Made by a program: the position numbers and the translations under genes
Shown: positions 24,880 through 34,157 of the stretch, in pieces
Layout: each line of letters starts with the position of its first letter
Position numbering within the stretch: position 1 is the stretch's first letter
Source of the DNA: Peptococcaceae bacterium
GTDB taxonomy: Bacteria; Bacillota; Desulfitobacteriia; Desulfitobacteriales; Syntrophobotulaceae
DNA: 61,784 nucleotides
Direction: 5' to 3'
NCBI GenBank assembly: GCA_012839895.1
Contig: DUML01000099.1
Span: 1 to 61,784 of the forward strand
The notes under the pieces: generated by a model
Seen by the model: only the letters and a program-made list of their open reading frames with translations
The model's database searches: none
What the model was told of the DNA's origin: nothing

Positions 24880-27000
24880 TTGCAAAGGAAATCAAAAGTT
24901 GTTTCTTTTCTGTTGGTAACAGTGTTGCTATTTAGTTTTATTTTTCCTACCGCCCTCTTCGCCTTAGATAACAATGCCCCTGTGGATAGGATCTATGGCG
25001 CCGACAGATACGAAACAGCCTTAAACGTAGCTAAAACCGCCTATCCGGCAGGCGCGGAAACTGTTGTACTGGCTCCGGGAGCTCAAGCCAACCTGGTTGA
25101 CGCTCTCACCGCCGCTCCCTTAGCCTATTCCAAAAATGCTCCCATTCTCTTGACCAAGAACAATGAATTGCCTTCTTCGGTTAAGAGCTACCTGGCATTA
25201 AAAACCGAGACTGTCTATGTTGTTAGTAAAGCTATCAGCAGTGCGGTAATTGACGAGCTTACAGCCATGGACATTGAAGTTATTGAACTGGGCGGTAACA
25301 ACCGTTTTCATACTGCAACCAATATTGCTGAAGAGCTGGAGAACGTTACAGGCATATTTGTGACTACCGGTGTTAATAACGCCGATGCCCTTTCCATTGC
25401 TCCTATTGCAGCTGCTAATGGTATGCCTATTCTTTTAACCAATTTAAACGGCCTGCCCGCAGAAGAAGCAGCTTATTTGAAAGAAATTAAAGATAATATA
25501 ACTCAGTCTTATGTTATCGGTGGGTTATCCGCCGTACCACAGGCTGTTGAAGATGTTTTGCCCGGCGAAGTTTTAAGAATTTCCGGTAATGACCGTTTTC
25601 TTACCAACTTGGCAGTGCTGGAAACTTTTTATGCCGGTGTTCCCAAGTTTGAAGCTATTTTTGCCGCTAACGGCACCAATGCCCATCTGGCTGACGCTTT
25701 GGTAGCTTCCACTCTGGCAGCCGCTAAAGGTGCGCCAATGGTACTCGTAAACTATGAATTTGATGCTGCTGCCAAAGCTTTTGTAGACAGCAAACTTTCC
25801 GCAAATGGCCGAGTAACTGCCCTAGGCGGCGAAGCTATTGTCGCTCCTTCCGTTCTTACGCCCAACTATGTAAGAGCCGAAGATTTTGGGGTTGTAACTT
25901 CTGCAGTTAACGGTTATTCCGTTGGTTTTAGACTTCTCAGCGGTACCGACAAAGTTGCCGCTATAGAAGTAAGCCTCTTTGACCAACACGGCCAGATTCT
26001 CGCCAAAAACGTCAGCAGGAACAAGCTGTTCAGTATTACCGGCAACAACAACCAATTCTCCAGCCCCTTTAACATTAACGGCAGTTATGCCGGCGATGAC
26101 TACTGGGATTATGGCGAATGGGCAGGTTCAGTATATGATATCCCGGCTAAAGCCGTTATTACAGTGCACCACTTTGACGGCCAGACCTTTACAGTAGAAA
26201 ACACCAACCTAACCGGTAACCCTGAGGACCTCTTGACTGAAGATGAAAAACACCTTAAAGCTGAAGACTTTGGCGTTGTAACCAGCGCTGCCTCCGGTGT
26301 TTACGGCTACTCGGTTGGCTTCTCCCTGATTGACGGTAAAGACGCCAGCGATCTCTCCGCTATTGAAATCAGCCTCTATGATGAAAATAATAACCTTCTG
26401 GCCAAAAATACCGCCACTCATCGAGTTCTGCGCCTGACTGCAACTCAGCTTTCTTCTCCATTTAATATCGACGGTCCTTTTGCCGATGACGGCTACTGGA
26501 ATTATGGTGCTTGGAACGGTACTATCGAAGATATCCCGGCCAAAGCTGTCATTAAAGTAACTTATGCCAACGGCCGCACTTATACCGTAGAAAATACCAA
26601 GTTGACCGGTGATCCTGCCAAACTTAGGCAGCCTGAAATCACCACAAGCCTAGCCGACAATGTTACGGTTGGAAACGACATCGAATACAGTGTGTCAACT
26701 GTCGCTAACCGTTATACTGGTCAGGTCGTCCGGGTGAAAACAACTCTAACTGAAGGTAATGCTCAAGATTTTGCCTTAATGTATCAAGAAGGGGACGAAT
26801 TCAAACCCCTGCCCTTTAAAGACGGTGTAGCCTGGTTCGGCCCCGCCGCCGGGTTCCCCTTCTCCGATGCTACCAGTAATTTTAAAATTAACTTCCAAGA
26901 AGCCGGGACTTATACCTTTAAAGTTGAGGTAGTAAGGTTGAGCGACGGCCAAGTTCTTGCTACAGCTACCCAAAGTGTAACGGCTGAGACAGCTGAATAA
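24880..27000 (+). CDS. Cell-wall-binding repeat 2 (CWB2) surface protein
   Basis: The 706-residue secreted protein starts at TTG 24880 after AAGGAGAG. It has a signal peptide (residues 1-29, ending after LFA). Three CWB2 repeats cover about 35-330, each opening with R.YGADRYETA- or R.SGNDRF-like sequence and followed by ..N.ADALSIAPIA and ILLT; they anchor proteins to the cell wall. Two copies of a novel-looking module of about 115 residues follow (about 330-450 and 460-585). Each starts AEDFGVVTSA and contains SPFNI.G...D.YW.YG.W.G...DIPAKAVI. A final Ig-like domain (about 590-706) ends the protein. Its target is unknown. Confidence 0.9.
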   Translation: MQRKSKVVSFLLVTVLLFSFIFPTALFALDNNAPVDRIYGADRYETALNVAKTAYPAGAETVVLAPGAQANLVDALTAAPLAYSKNAPILLTKNNELPSSVKSYLALKTETVYVVSKAISSAVIDELTAMDIEVIELGGNNRFHTATNIAEELENVTGIFVTTGVNNADALSIAPIAAANGMPILLTNLNGLPAEEAAYLKEIKDNITQSYVIGGLSAVPQAVEDVLPGEVLRISGNDRFLTNLAVLETFYAGVPKFEAIFAANGTNAHLADALVASTLAAAKGAPMVLVNYEFDAAAKAFVDSKLSANGRVTALGGEAIVAPSVLTPNYVRAEDFGVVTSAVNGYSVGFRLLSGTDKVAAIEVSLFDQHGQILAKNVSRNKLFSITGNNNQFSSPFNINGSYAGDDYWDYGEWAGSVYDIPAKAVITVHHFDGQTFTVENTNLTGNPEDLLTEDEKHLKAEDFGVVTSAASGVYGYSVGFSLIDGKDASDLSAIEISLYDENNNLLAKNTATHRVLRLTATQLSSPFNIDGPFADDGYWNYGAWNGTIEDIPAKAVIKVTYANGRTYTVENTKLTGDPAKLRQPEITTSLADNVTVGNDIEYSVSTVANRYTGQVVRVKTTLTEGNAQDFALMYQEGDEFKPLPFKDGVAWFGPAAGFPFSDATSNFKINFQEAGTYTFKVEVVRLSDGQVLATATQSVTAETAE

Positions 27001-27038
27001 ATGTTTAGAGCTTGGTTTTGTGGTTAAGTAAAAAAATT

Positions 27039-27100
27039 GCTCCCCCTTAGGGTAGATAAGGTAAAAGATTTAACCTGCTATCCAAGGGGAGCTTCTTTTA
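27039..27100 (+). terminator. Terminator of the CWB2 gene
   Basis: GCTCCCCCTTAGGGTAGA-type and TCTACCCTA-like arms (GCTCCCC with GGGGAGC, plus inner GGTA/AACC pairing) form a long stem, followed by TTCTTTTAT. It lies 38 bases after the stop. Confidence 0.75.
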
Positions 27101-27214
27101 TAATTTGAAATTATATATTTTTGGATTAATATAATATTGAAATTATTCTCTTTATATTAATAGAATATTTATAATTTATACCTTATTAAAAGTTCAAATG
27201 ACTGAAGTTTGGCT

Positions 27215-27895
27215 TCAAGATGGCCACCATAAGAAAAGTTTCTGGGTAGACTTCAATTCTTCTATGAGCTGCTTGCGGAACTGAGCCTCATCTTCCTGGG
27301 GTGGCGCTATTTTCATTACTTTGTCCACAATTGCCTGACAAACCTTATCCACTTCTCCGCTTTCCTCTAACTTAGTAAAAGCAAGCTCCAACCAATCGAA
27401 GCCGGCCCCTATTATGGAGAAAGGAGCAATTTTTTCTATACTCCGCAGTTCACTTATCAGCTTGCCATTGCTGAGATTATAATTTTCGCCGTTAGTCTGC
27501 ATCGTCCTGAGAATGGCATACTGCTCATTTCCTTTAATGATCCCCAAGCGCTTATGCTTTTGATCAAAATCACAGATAAAAGTAAAATATCCCCTGGGTA
27601 AACCTGCTTGTATTTCCTGCATGAAGGTATCGCTGATCTTAGGTATTTCGAAGCCGTGAACATATTTTTCATTGCCTTTTTTATCATAAGCAAGGAGCTG
27701 CAGCACTGAATGTTTCGCTTTTTCCCAAATAAAATTACTGACTTCTTCCGAGAATTTAAATTCTTCCGCCATAGCTTTAAAATGTTTGCCTTTGACCAAT
27801 TTGTTTCTAAGCCACTCATAAATATAATAGCCAAGTAGGGCAGCCATAGCCCAGACGAATCCTGTGATAATTATTTTCAAATTATCAACTCCCAA
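27215..27895 (-). CDS. Unknown membrane-anchored protein
   Basis: The protein has about 226 residues. An N-terminal membrane helix (IIITGFVWAMAALLGYYIY) is followed by a soluble domain rich in aromatic residues (GLPRGYFTFICDFDQKHKRLG) and a helical C-terminal third (KVCQAIVDKVMKIAPPQ). The start may be TTG 27895 or TTG 27880; a GGGAGTTGGGAGTT repeat lies across the site. I recognise no family. The long upstream region contains a structured, terminator-like RNA element on the same strand, which may control this gene. Confidence 0.55.
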   Translation of the reverse strand: MGVDNLKIIITGFVWAMAALLGYYIYEWLRNKLVKGKHFKAMAEEFKFSEEVSNFIWEKAKHSVLQLLAYDKKGNEKYVHGFEIPKISDTFMQEIQAGLPRGYFTFICDFDQKHKRLGIIKGNEQYAILRTMQTNGENYNLSNGKLISELRSIEKIAPFSIIGAGFDWLELAFTKLEESGEVDKVCQAIVDKVMKIAPPQEDEAQFRKQLIEELKSTQKLFLWWPS

Positions 27896-28082
27896 CTCCC
27901 AAATAAAATTTGCTTTTTCATAAAAAACTAGGATTAATGCTATTATTTATCATTTTATCTTTATCCAGAGAACTTAGTCAATTTAATAATTTTTTTCTTG
28001 AAAAAAGCCAAGAACCAAACAAAAAAACTTAGAAAACCAAAAGAAGCCAAAAAATACTGAAAAAAGTGCAGAAAAACTAAGA

Positions 28083-28195
28083 TACCCGGCAACTTAACTG
28101 CCGGGTACTTGCACCGCTACAGGGCGGTGAGCCTTTGAGAAGGGTTATTGACCTTTCGGTATTTCCCCTATCTCCATTCTTATTGTTTTTCGAGA
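28083..28195 (-). ncRNA. Putative structured leader or attenuator RNA
   Basis: Read on the minus strand, four hairpins follow each other: ACC-GAAA-GGT, CCTT-CTCA-AAGG, ACCGC-CCTGTA-GCGGT, and a strong 9-bp stem TACCCGGCA/TGCCGGGTA followed by CTTAGTTTTTC. The last is terminator-like. The unknown gene at 27895 lies about 190 bases downstream on the same strand, so the element could be its riboswitch or attenuator. I cannot match it to a known class. Confidence 0.4.
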
Positions 28196-28359
28196 CAAAA
28201 AAATTATTCTTGACTCTCCTAGTAAATTCTTGAAATTTATCCAGCACAAAGGTTCTCGCCAAAGAATTAAAAAGCTATGTTTTCTTGCGCCTTTTCTTTG
28301 AAATTTAGCTTTAATAGTCGTATAATAAGCCTAAGATTCAATTGTCAAGGGGGGTCTTT

Positions 28360-28581
28360 ATGGCTTTATGGCAAAAGGGTATTGATGATCCGGATATTAA
28401 GATAAGACGTTATCACTGCCCTGAGTGTGGGGAGTACTCACTGCATATTAAATACGAATCATTTGCGGAGTGTGAAAACGGCTGTTTTCTTACGGATTCA
28501 TCTGTAATTGATAAACTTATTGAGAGCAAAGATTATAAGGGAGTATTTCAAGAGGACGAATTGAAATACAATTTTATTTAA
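28360..28581 (+). CDS. Small zinc-ribbon-like protein
   Basis: The 73-residue cytoplasmic protein starts at ATG 28360 after CAAGGGGGG; an in-frame ATG 18 bases earlier is less well placed. Two Cys groups, HCPECGEY and ECENGC, are separated by about 16 residues and look like a zinc ribbon. The rest is acidic and helical (IDKLIESKDYKGVFQEDEL). No family recognised. It precedes a diguanylate cyclase by 35 bases and may be co-transcribed with it. Confidence 0.6.
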   Translation: MALWQKGIDDPDIKIRRYHCPECGEYSLHIKYESFAECENGCFLTDSSVIDKLIESKDYKGVFQEDELKYNFI

Positions 28582-28616
28582 CTGCTCCCCCTAAAGGAGT
28601 TTAAATTAGGGATTTG

Positions 28617-29852
28617 ATGTTTCTTTACTATAAGCCATTGAAATATCTGCTGGTGGTGAAAGGTATCAATAACGGTCAAAAAAAAACCTGGTCATTTGCG
28701 GTCATAAAGGGGATAATTTTAAAAAAGTTCCATGATAATAGCAGTGTTTTAGCTGATTGTGCAGTTATTAATACCCGAAGGATTTATTATTTATCAATTA
28801 TTGCTATCCCATTGCGTATTATCGATATTTATCTGTTCGCGTTCACAAAATCCTATGACACACTGGTTCAGAAGACATGGAGTCAGGGAATTATTGCCTC
28901 CCATTCTATATTGCTGATTTTTATGATCGGGTTTTTCTTAACTTCTCATAAACTAAAAAACAGAATAGAACCAAATGCAACCATGTTCGTATTGCAATAC
29001 CTTGTTATGGTTGTTATCATGACCTCCGGTATTGCCATTGTTACCCTTGATCAATTGGTAACGACTAATATCACACCGTTTTTAATAGTATGCATTGTCA
29101 GCGGATCAGTTTTTTTAATCAGACCGTTGGTTTCCTTTTTAATTTACGTTACTTCGTATGTGGCATATTATTGTTTAATTGGGCTAACCATAACCGACCA
29201 GCATATCCTGCTTTCCAATCGAGTTAACGGAATTACCGCCATTGGACTCGGTTTCTTGCTTAGCATTATCCTGTGGCATTATAATTACACCAATATAGTC
29301 CAAAAGAGGCGCATTGAAGTACAACAAAAACAATTAGAACAAATGGCATATTATGATCCGCTTACTGATTTGCCTAACAGGCGCTTGTTAGAGAAATTGG
29401 TCAAGCGAGAGTTTTCTTCAATGCAGCGTTACGGTTATGAAACGATTCTGATCATTTTAGATATCGATAACTTCAAAAACATTAATGATACATACGGGCA
29501 TCGGGCAGGTGACGATATCCTTAGGCAAATGGCCGATCTATTAAAAAACAACGTTAGAGAATCAGATACTGTGGCCAGGTTTGGCGGAGAAGAATTTATT
29601 ATCCTTATGCCCAATGCTTCTGTAGAAGAAGGATATGCCTATGCCGAAAGACTAAGAAATTTGATTACGGAAACAAGATTCACTATCGGGCCGATTGAAT
29701 TACAAATTACTTCCAGCTTCGGTATATCTTCTATGCGCGATATCAATAGCCAAACTTTAGAGGATTATTATTTCCTTGCCGACAAAGCACTCTATTTGGC
29801 CAAACAAAGCGGCAAAAACAGAGTTGAAAAAGCTAATGGGGACAGGGATTAG
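28617..29852 (+). CDS. Membrane diguanylate cyclase (GGDEF)
   Basis: The protein has about 411 residues. The N-terminal part (about 55-225) has six membrane helices; it does not match a named sensor module by eye. A short coiled linker (QKRRIEVQQKQLEQMAYYD) leads into a complete GGDEF domain (about 240-405) with DPLTDLPNRR, LDIDNFKNINDTYGH and active-site GGEEF. An RESD I-site lies five residues before GGEEF, so product inhibition is expected. It should make cyclic di-GMP from two GTP. There is no EAL domain. The signal sensed by the membrane part is unknown. An alternative TTG start lies three bases upstream. Confidence 0.87.
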   Translation: MFLYYKPLKYLLVVKGINNGQKKTWSFAVIKGIILKKFHDNSSVLADCAVINTRRIYYLSIIAIPLRIIDIYLFAFTKSYDTLVQKTWSQGIIASHSILLIFMIGFFLTSHKLKNRIEPNATMFVLQYLVMVVIMTSGIAIVTLDQLVTTNITPFLIVCIVSGSVFLIRPLVSFLIYVTSYVAYYCLIGLTITDQHILLSNRVNGITAIGLGFLLSIILWHYNYTNIVQKRRIEVQQKQLEQMAYYDPLTDLPNRRLLEKLVKREFSSMQRYGYETILIILDIDNFKNINDTYGHRAGDDILRQMADLLKNNVRESDTVARFGGEEFIILMPNASVEEGYAYAERLRNLITETRFTIGPIELQITSSFGISSMRDINSQTLEDYYFLADKALYLAKQSGKNRVEKANGDRD

Positions 29853-29865
29853 ATTAATAACCTTT

Positions 29866-29903
29866 AAGAAAAAATGCCTTGTAGAGAGGGCTTCTTTTTT
29901 TTT
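29866..29903 (+). terminator. Terminator of the GGDEF gene
   Basis: AAGAA....GCCTT and AGGGC.TTCTT pair imperfectly across a short loop, and a run of nine T follows. It lies 14 bases after the stop. Confidence 0.65.
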
Positions 29904-30005
29904 GGGGGTTTTTCACGCTAAGAAATTATAACCTTTCTAGCTTTATCTTGGCTTGGCTTTCTTCTATAATAATTTTAGGTAATTAAAGAAAGCAGGTGAA
30001 AATAA

Positions 30006-30248
30006 TTGTTGATTATCGACCGTTTTGAAGAAAACTGGGCTATTATCGAAGCTCAGCTAAGGGAAACGCCTAATAAAGTTATTTTTAAACTTCCCAGGTC
30101 TATCCTGCCGGATGGGTTAAAAGAAGGGGATTGTTTAGATATAATAATAAAGAAAAATGAGGCCGCTACAGAACTTAGAAAAAATCAAGCTTCCGTTCTC
30201 CTGCACAAACTAACAAACAATAATAAAGAGGAGGATTCTCTTGGCTAA
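30006..30248 (+). CDS. DUF3006 family protein
   Basis: The 80-residue cytoplasmic protein starts at TTG 30006, with AGCAGGTG upstream. LIIDRFEENWAIIEA, KLPRSILPDGLKEGD and a Lys/Asn-rich tail mark DUF3006. This small beta-barrel-like family is usually found next to ComEC-type hydrolases. It overlaps the next gene by eight bases, so translation is coupled. The function is unknown; a regulatory or stabilising role for the hydrolase is plausible. Confidence 0.82.
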   Translation: MLIIDRFEENWAIIEAQLRETPNKVIFKLPRSILPDGLKEGDCLDIIIKKNEAATELRKNQASVLLHKLTNNNKEEDSLG

Positions 30249-31356
30249 AAAAAGGAAAACTATCCCGGATAAAGAACCCTTTATCAGTAGAACTTGGTTT
30301 ATCTTTGCTTGTTTGATCATTTTTGCCCCTGTAGGGATTTATTTGCTCTGGAAATATAAAAAGTATGACCCTGCCCTGCGCGTCGTGCTCTCCGGTGCTT
30401 TTGCTTTATTATTCCTTTATAACAACTGGAACTTATTCTTCCCCAATACTGAAACCGTAAGTAAACCAAATTTTTCACTTTCAATTGACTCCCCAGCCCA
30501 GGAAGCAAATTCAAACCAAAAGTCTCAAGTTAACGATCCTCAAGAAGAATATATTCCTCCGGTCCTCCCTTCACCGGATTTTGCAGACAAACGCTTGCTT
30601 AAAGTACACTTTTTGGATGTGGGCCAAGCAGACAGTATTGTTATCCAGACTCCCGGAGGTAAGACCTTATTGGTAGACGGCGGAAATCAAGAGGACGGGG
30701 ACTTTGTTAAAAACTACCTTGTCGGTTTGGGGGTAAAAGAACTTACTGCCGTTATCGCTACCCATCCTCATGAAGACCATATCGGCGGCTTGCCGGCAGT
30801 AATTGAATCTTTCCCGGTGCAGAGCTTTTACCTGCCCGAGGCTACCCATACTACCAAAACCTTTACCGATTTGTTGCAAGCTGTGGAAAAAAGCGGGGCC
30901 CAAACCATAACTGCCAAAGTGGGCAAGAGCATCCCCACAGATGAACTTAATTTAGCCATGATTTTTTTAGCTCCTAACAGCAATAAGTATGCAGAGCTCA
31001 ATAATTACAGCGCAGTCTTAAAAGTTACCTATAAAGATATTTCCTTCTTACTGACGGGTGATGCTGAACAACTGTCCGAAGAAGAAATGCTGAAATATAA
31101 CCGTAATGTTAACGCCACCGTTCTGAAAGTCGGGCACCATGGAAGTAAGACTTCCTCGTCTTTAGACTTCTTGAAAAAAGTCAGGCCGGCTTACGCTGTT
31201 ATTTCCTGCGGCCAAGATAATGAATACGGCTACCCCCATCCGGAAGCAATAGCCAACTTAAAAGAAGTTGAAGCCGGAACTCTCCGGACCGACGTTTTGG
31301 GAACCATAGTGATAGAAACAGACGGGGAAAAATTGGGCATTAAAGTTCAAAAATAG
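30241..31356 (+). CDS. ComEC-like MBL-fold hydrolase, membrane-anchored
   Basis: The 371-residue protein starts at TTG 30241 (AGAGGAGG upstream). Two membrane helices lie near the N-terminus (about 17-34 and 43-60), followed by a low-complexity linker and a metallo-beta-lactamase domain (about 115-371). That domain has FLDVGQADSIVIQTP, the THPHEDHIGG metal motif (about 176), LTGDAE and VGHHGSK. This matches the C-terminal hydrolase domain of the DNA-uptake channel ComEC, here without the channel. Free-standing forms are common in Firmicutes and may be secreted nucleases or phosphodiesterases. It is paired with DUF3006. Confidence 0.88.
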   Translation: MAKKRKTIPDKEPFISRTWFIFACLIIFAPVGIYLLWKYKKYDPALRVVLSGAFALLFLYNNWNLFFPNTETVSKPNFSLSIDSPAQEANSNQKSQVNDPQEEYIPPVLPSPDFADKRLLKVHFLDVGQADSIVIQTPGGKTLLVDGGNQEDGDFVKNYLVGLGVKELTAVIATHPHEDHIGGLPAVIESFPVQSFYLPEATHTTKTFTDLLQAVEKSGAQTITAKVGKSIPTDELNLAMIFLAPNSNKYAELNNYSAVLKVTYKDISFLLTGDAEQLSEEEMLKYNRNVNATVLKVGHHGSKTSSSLDFLKKVRPAYAVISCGQDNEYGYPHPEAIANLKEVEAGTLRTDVLGTIVIETDGEKLGIKVQK

Positions 31357-31527
31357 TCTATAATCCAGCCAGAGAATCTTATTCTAATAATATAGAGATT
31401 ATATTCTAATTCTAATTTGGGTTTAATATATTTTGTTTAGAAACATCCTAAATACTTAATTCCAAATTCTTAAAATTAACTGGAGTATCATAATTTTAAA
31501 ACATTAAATTGGAGAATGATTAATTTA

Positions 31528-32013
31528 ATGAAAGAAGAAATCCAGCAATTTTTACTAACTCACTTAAACTTTTTACCGCCGGAATTGCTTGTAATCATTG
31601 TCTCGGCTACTCCTATCCTGGAATTAAGAGGCGGTATCCCTTTAGGACTGGGCTTTGGTTTTTCCTTTTGGGAAACCATGCTCTTATCCCTTATAGGTAA
31701 TATCCTGCCGATTTTGCCTACGTTAATAATATTTCAACCCCTCAGTAAAATTCTATTGAAATATCGCTGGTACAAAAGCTTTTATAATTGGCTTTATGGC
31801 AGGACCCTGAAAAAAAGTACCCAAATTCAAAAATATGGCGCAATCGGCCTGATGCTCTTTACTGCAGTTCCTTTACCTACCACCGGCGCTTATACCGCTT
31901 GTGTCGCAGCTTCGATCTTCGCTCTGCCTGTAAGGATTTCTTTTCTGGCCATCTCAGCCGGTGTTTTGATTGCCGGTTTCGGTGTAGGTATCGCTTTATA
32001 TTCAATATTTTGA
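31528..32013 (+). CDS. COG2426 small multidrug export-like membrane protein
   Basis: The protein has 161 residues from ATG 31528; ATG 31516 overlaps the ribosome site GGAGA and is unlikely. There are four to five membrane segments. The family motif VSATPILELRGGIPLG (about 25-40) and the second half GLMLFTAVPLPTTGAYTA (about 115) are intact. The family is annotated as putative small multi-drug export protein on weak evidence; its real transport role is not established. It is monocistronic, followed by a hairpin. Confidence 0.82.
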   Translation: MKEEIQQFLLTHLNFLPPELLVIIVSATPILELRGGIPLGLGFGFSFWETMLLSLIGNILPILPTLIIFQPLSKILLKYRWYKSFYNWLYGRTLKKSTQIQKYGAIGLMLFTAVPLPTTGAYTACVAASIFALPVRISFLAISAGVLIAGFGVGIALYSIF

Positions 32014-32050
32014 TTATCGAGATTTTAATTATCCAAATTCTAATTATATT

Positions 32051-32072
32051 AAACAGGCTCTAACGCCTGTTT
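32051..32072 (+). terminator. Hairpin after the COG2426 gene
   Basis: AAACAGGC-TCTAAC-GCCTGTTT forms a perfect 8-bp stem with A/T flanks, 37 bases after the stop. It is a probable intrinsic terminator although the T-run is short. Confidence 0.65.
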
Positions 32073-32148
32073 AACGCCAAATACTATGATATTTGCTAAA
32101 TAATCTTTACAATTTGTTAAGTTAAATTATATTTTTAACAGATAGATA

Positions 32149-32180
32149 TAAAGAAATGACCTTCAACGGTCATTTCTTTA
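32149..32180. repeat. 13-bp perfect inverted repeat
   Basis: TAAAGAAATGACC and GGTCATTTCTTTA surround the 6-base loop TTCAAC. It has A-rich and T-rich flanks in both directions and is not next to a stop codon. It may be a second terminator or the foot of a small RNA. Confidence 0.55.
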
Positions 32181-32584
32181 TACATTTTATAACCATTTTT
32201 AAAATCATGGTTAACAATTCCTCAAATACCTTTAAGTTTAAATTGAATTTTGTTTAAAATAGTTCTATTATTATAATATCTTCGTTTTACTCATTTAGTT
32301 TAATTTTTTTTAACCTCTCCTAATTAAGGAGAGGCTTTTTTACGTTTAACCAGGAAATTTGAGAGTGAAGCTTCTTTTTAAAAATCATATATTATTATAG
32401 TATAATGAAAATTAAAGTATTATAATTTTATTTAAAGAGCTAATTAATAATAAAAGGAAGCCCAAAATTGCGCAAAATCTAAAAGTATTTAACTTAAATT
32501 TCCTTTCCAGGGTATGATACCATTTCAAGGTTATTTGGGTATAATGTATGATAGAATAAGTTTAGTTGAGAGGAAAGATGGAAG
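32181..32584. other. AT-rich gap with a third hairpin before the MurC-type gene
   Basis: There is no gene in this stretch. CCTCTCC-TAATTAA-GGAGAGG followed by CTTTTTT at 32314-32341 is a very good plus-strand terminator with no gene in front of it, so a short RNA may start after 32181. The rest is AT-rich promoter-like sequence leading to the TTG start of the Mur ligase gene. Confidence 0.5.
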
Positions 32585-33940
32585 TTGCAGTTACATATCC
32601 ATTTTGTAGGCATTAAAGGAACTGGGATGAGTGCGCTTGCCCAGGTCACCTCGAAAATAGAGAACGCTGTTATTACCGGTTCAGATGTATCTCAAAAATT
32701 TTTTACCGACGCTATTTTAGAAAGAGCCGGTATTCCTGTTTTAGAATTTAATCCAGATAATGTTGTAAACAGCAATATAGTAGTTAGGTCTGCCGCTTAT
32801 GACGATAGTCATCCTGAGATTGTCAAAGCCAAGGAACTAAATATTACCATTTTCACTTATCCGCAATTTTTGGGCAAATTAATGGCTAAGAAAAAGGGTA
32901 TTTGTGTAGCCGGCACTCATGGCAAGACTACTACTACGGCTATGGTTGGCAAGATTCTTTTGGATAATGGCTATGACCCCTCCATCGTAGTGGGCAGTGA
33001 CGTCCCCTGCATCGGAGGGAATGCCCACGCCGGACAAGGGGAATTTTTCCTTGTTGAATCCTGTGAATATCGGAGACACTTCCTCAATTATTCGCCGGAA
33101 CACTTGATCATAACGAATATGGAATTTGACCATCCCGATTATTTTAAAGATTTAAACGATGTCCTGGCAGCATTTAGCGAACTTGCCGGCAAACTTCCGG
33201 CTCACGGCAATTTAGTCATTTGGCGGGAAGACCCCAACTGGCAGTCAATTAAGACCAAGGCTCACATTACTACCTACGGATTATCAGAAGAAGCTGATGT
33301 ACGAGCCAGCAATATTGCTTACAATAATTCAGGGTGCAACTTTGAAGTGCTTATAAAGGGTAAATCTATTGGCTCTCTCCAACTGATTGTTTCCGGCCGG
33401 CACAATATTTTAGATGCCCTGGCTGCTATCGCCCTTACCGAAAGATTAGGTGTGCCGACTGGCTCAATCCTTGAGTCTTTGAAAAGCTTTAACGGCACAA
33501 AACGAAGATTCGAACTCTTGGGGACCCGGAAAGGTGCAGTAATAGTGGATGACTACGCCCATCATCCCACCGAAATTCAAACCACCCTGGATGGGGCAAG
33601 GCGTTGTTATCCCGATAGAAGAATCCGCGCTGTGTTTCAACCCCATACCTTTACCCGGACCGAAAAACTCTTTTACGAATTTTCCCAGGCTTTTCAGGAG
33701 GCTGACGAAGTAGTCCTAGCCGAAATATTCTCTTCTGCCCGGGAGAAAAAATCTGCGCATAATAATCTATCTTCCGCTTCCTTGGCTGATGTAATCCAAG
33801 CCAGGGGGATTAATACCAAGTTCTTCCCAACCTTGGAAGAGATTAGCTCTTACCTGGCTGAAACCTTGGAAGAAAGAGACTTGGTTATTACCTTAGGCGC
33901 CGGAGACATTTACAAAGTAGGTCTGAATTTAGTTTCTTAA
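32585..33940 (+). CDS. murC: UDP-N-acetylmuramate--L-alanine ligase (MurC-type Mur ligase)
   Basis: The 451-residue cytoplasmic ligase adds the first amino acid of the peptidoglycan stem to UDP-MurNAc with ATP. The N-terminal Rossmann motif is HFVGIKGTGMSALAQ (usually GIGGxGM), the ATP loop is AGTHGKTTTTAM (about 107), the middle domain includes ITNMEFDHPDYF, and the C-terminal domain includes DDYAHHPTEIQTTL (about 320) and FQPHTFTRTEKL. Length is normal. The start is TTG 32585 with AGGAAAG upstream. HHPTEI and the order of domains favour MurC over Mpl, but the altered glycine motif and lack of neighbouring mur genes leave a second, specialised MurC possible. Confidence 0.85.
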   Translation: MQLHIHFVGIKGTGMSALAQVTSKIENAVITGSDVSQKFFTDAILERAGIPVLEFNPDNVVNSNIVVRSAAYDDSHPEIVKAKELNITIFTYPQFLGKLMAKKKGICVAGTHGKTTTTAMVGKILLDNGYDPSIVVGSDVPCIGGNAHAGQGEFFLVESCEYRRHFLNYSPEHLIITNMEFDHPDYFKDLNDVLAAFSELAGKLPAHGNLVIWREDPNWQSIKTKAHITTYGLSEEADVRASNIAYNNSGCNFEVLIKGKSIGSLQLIVSGRHNILDALAAIALTERLGVPTGSILESLKSFNGTKRRFELLGTRKGAVIVDDYAHHPTEIQTTLDGARRCYPDRRIRAVFQPHTFTRTEKLFYEFSQAFQEADEVVLAEIFSSAREKKSAHNNLSSASLADVIQARGINTKFFPTLEEISSYLAETLEERDLVITLGAGDIYKVGLNLVS

Positions 33941-34157
33941 GTGTTAGATTCTCAGGCAATAATACGTCTAATATTAATGCTTTAAAAATAATTGTTAATG
34001 CTTAAAAATATAATTGCTTTGCTAATAAATGCTTTAATGATTTTCTAAAGCTTTATAAATGCATTAATAACTTTGGGCAAATATTTTAACAGTTTATAAA
34101 AAATACTTTATTTATTAAATAAAATACTATTAGCAAATATTATTAGCGAGGAGAAAA

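Noticed and set aside
28083-28195. Cyclic di-GMP (GEMM-I) riboswitch beside the GGDEF gene
   Set aside because: A GAAA tetraloop is present, but the GGGCAAACC and GCAAAGCC core is not, and the element points away from the GGDEF gene.
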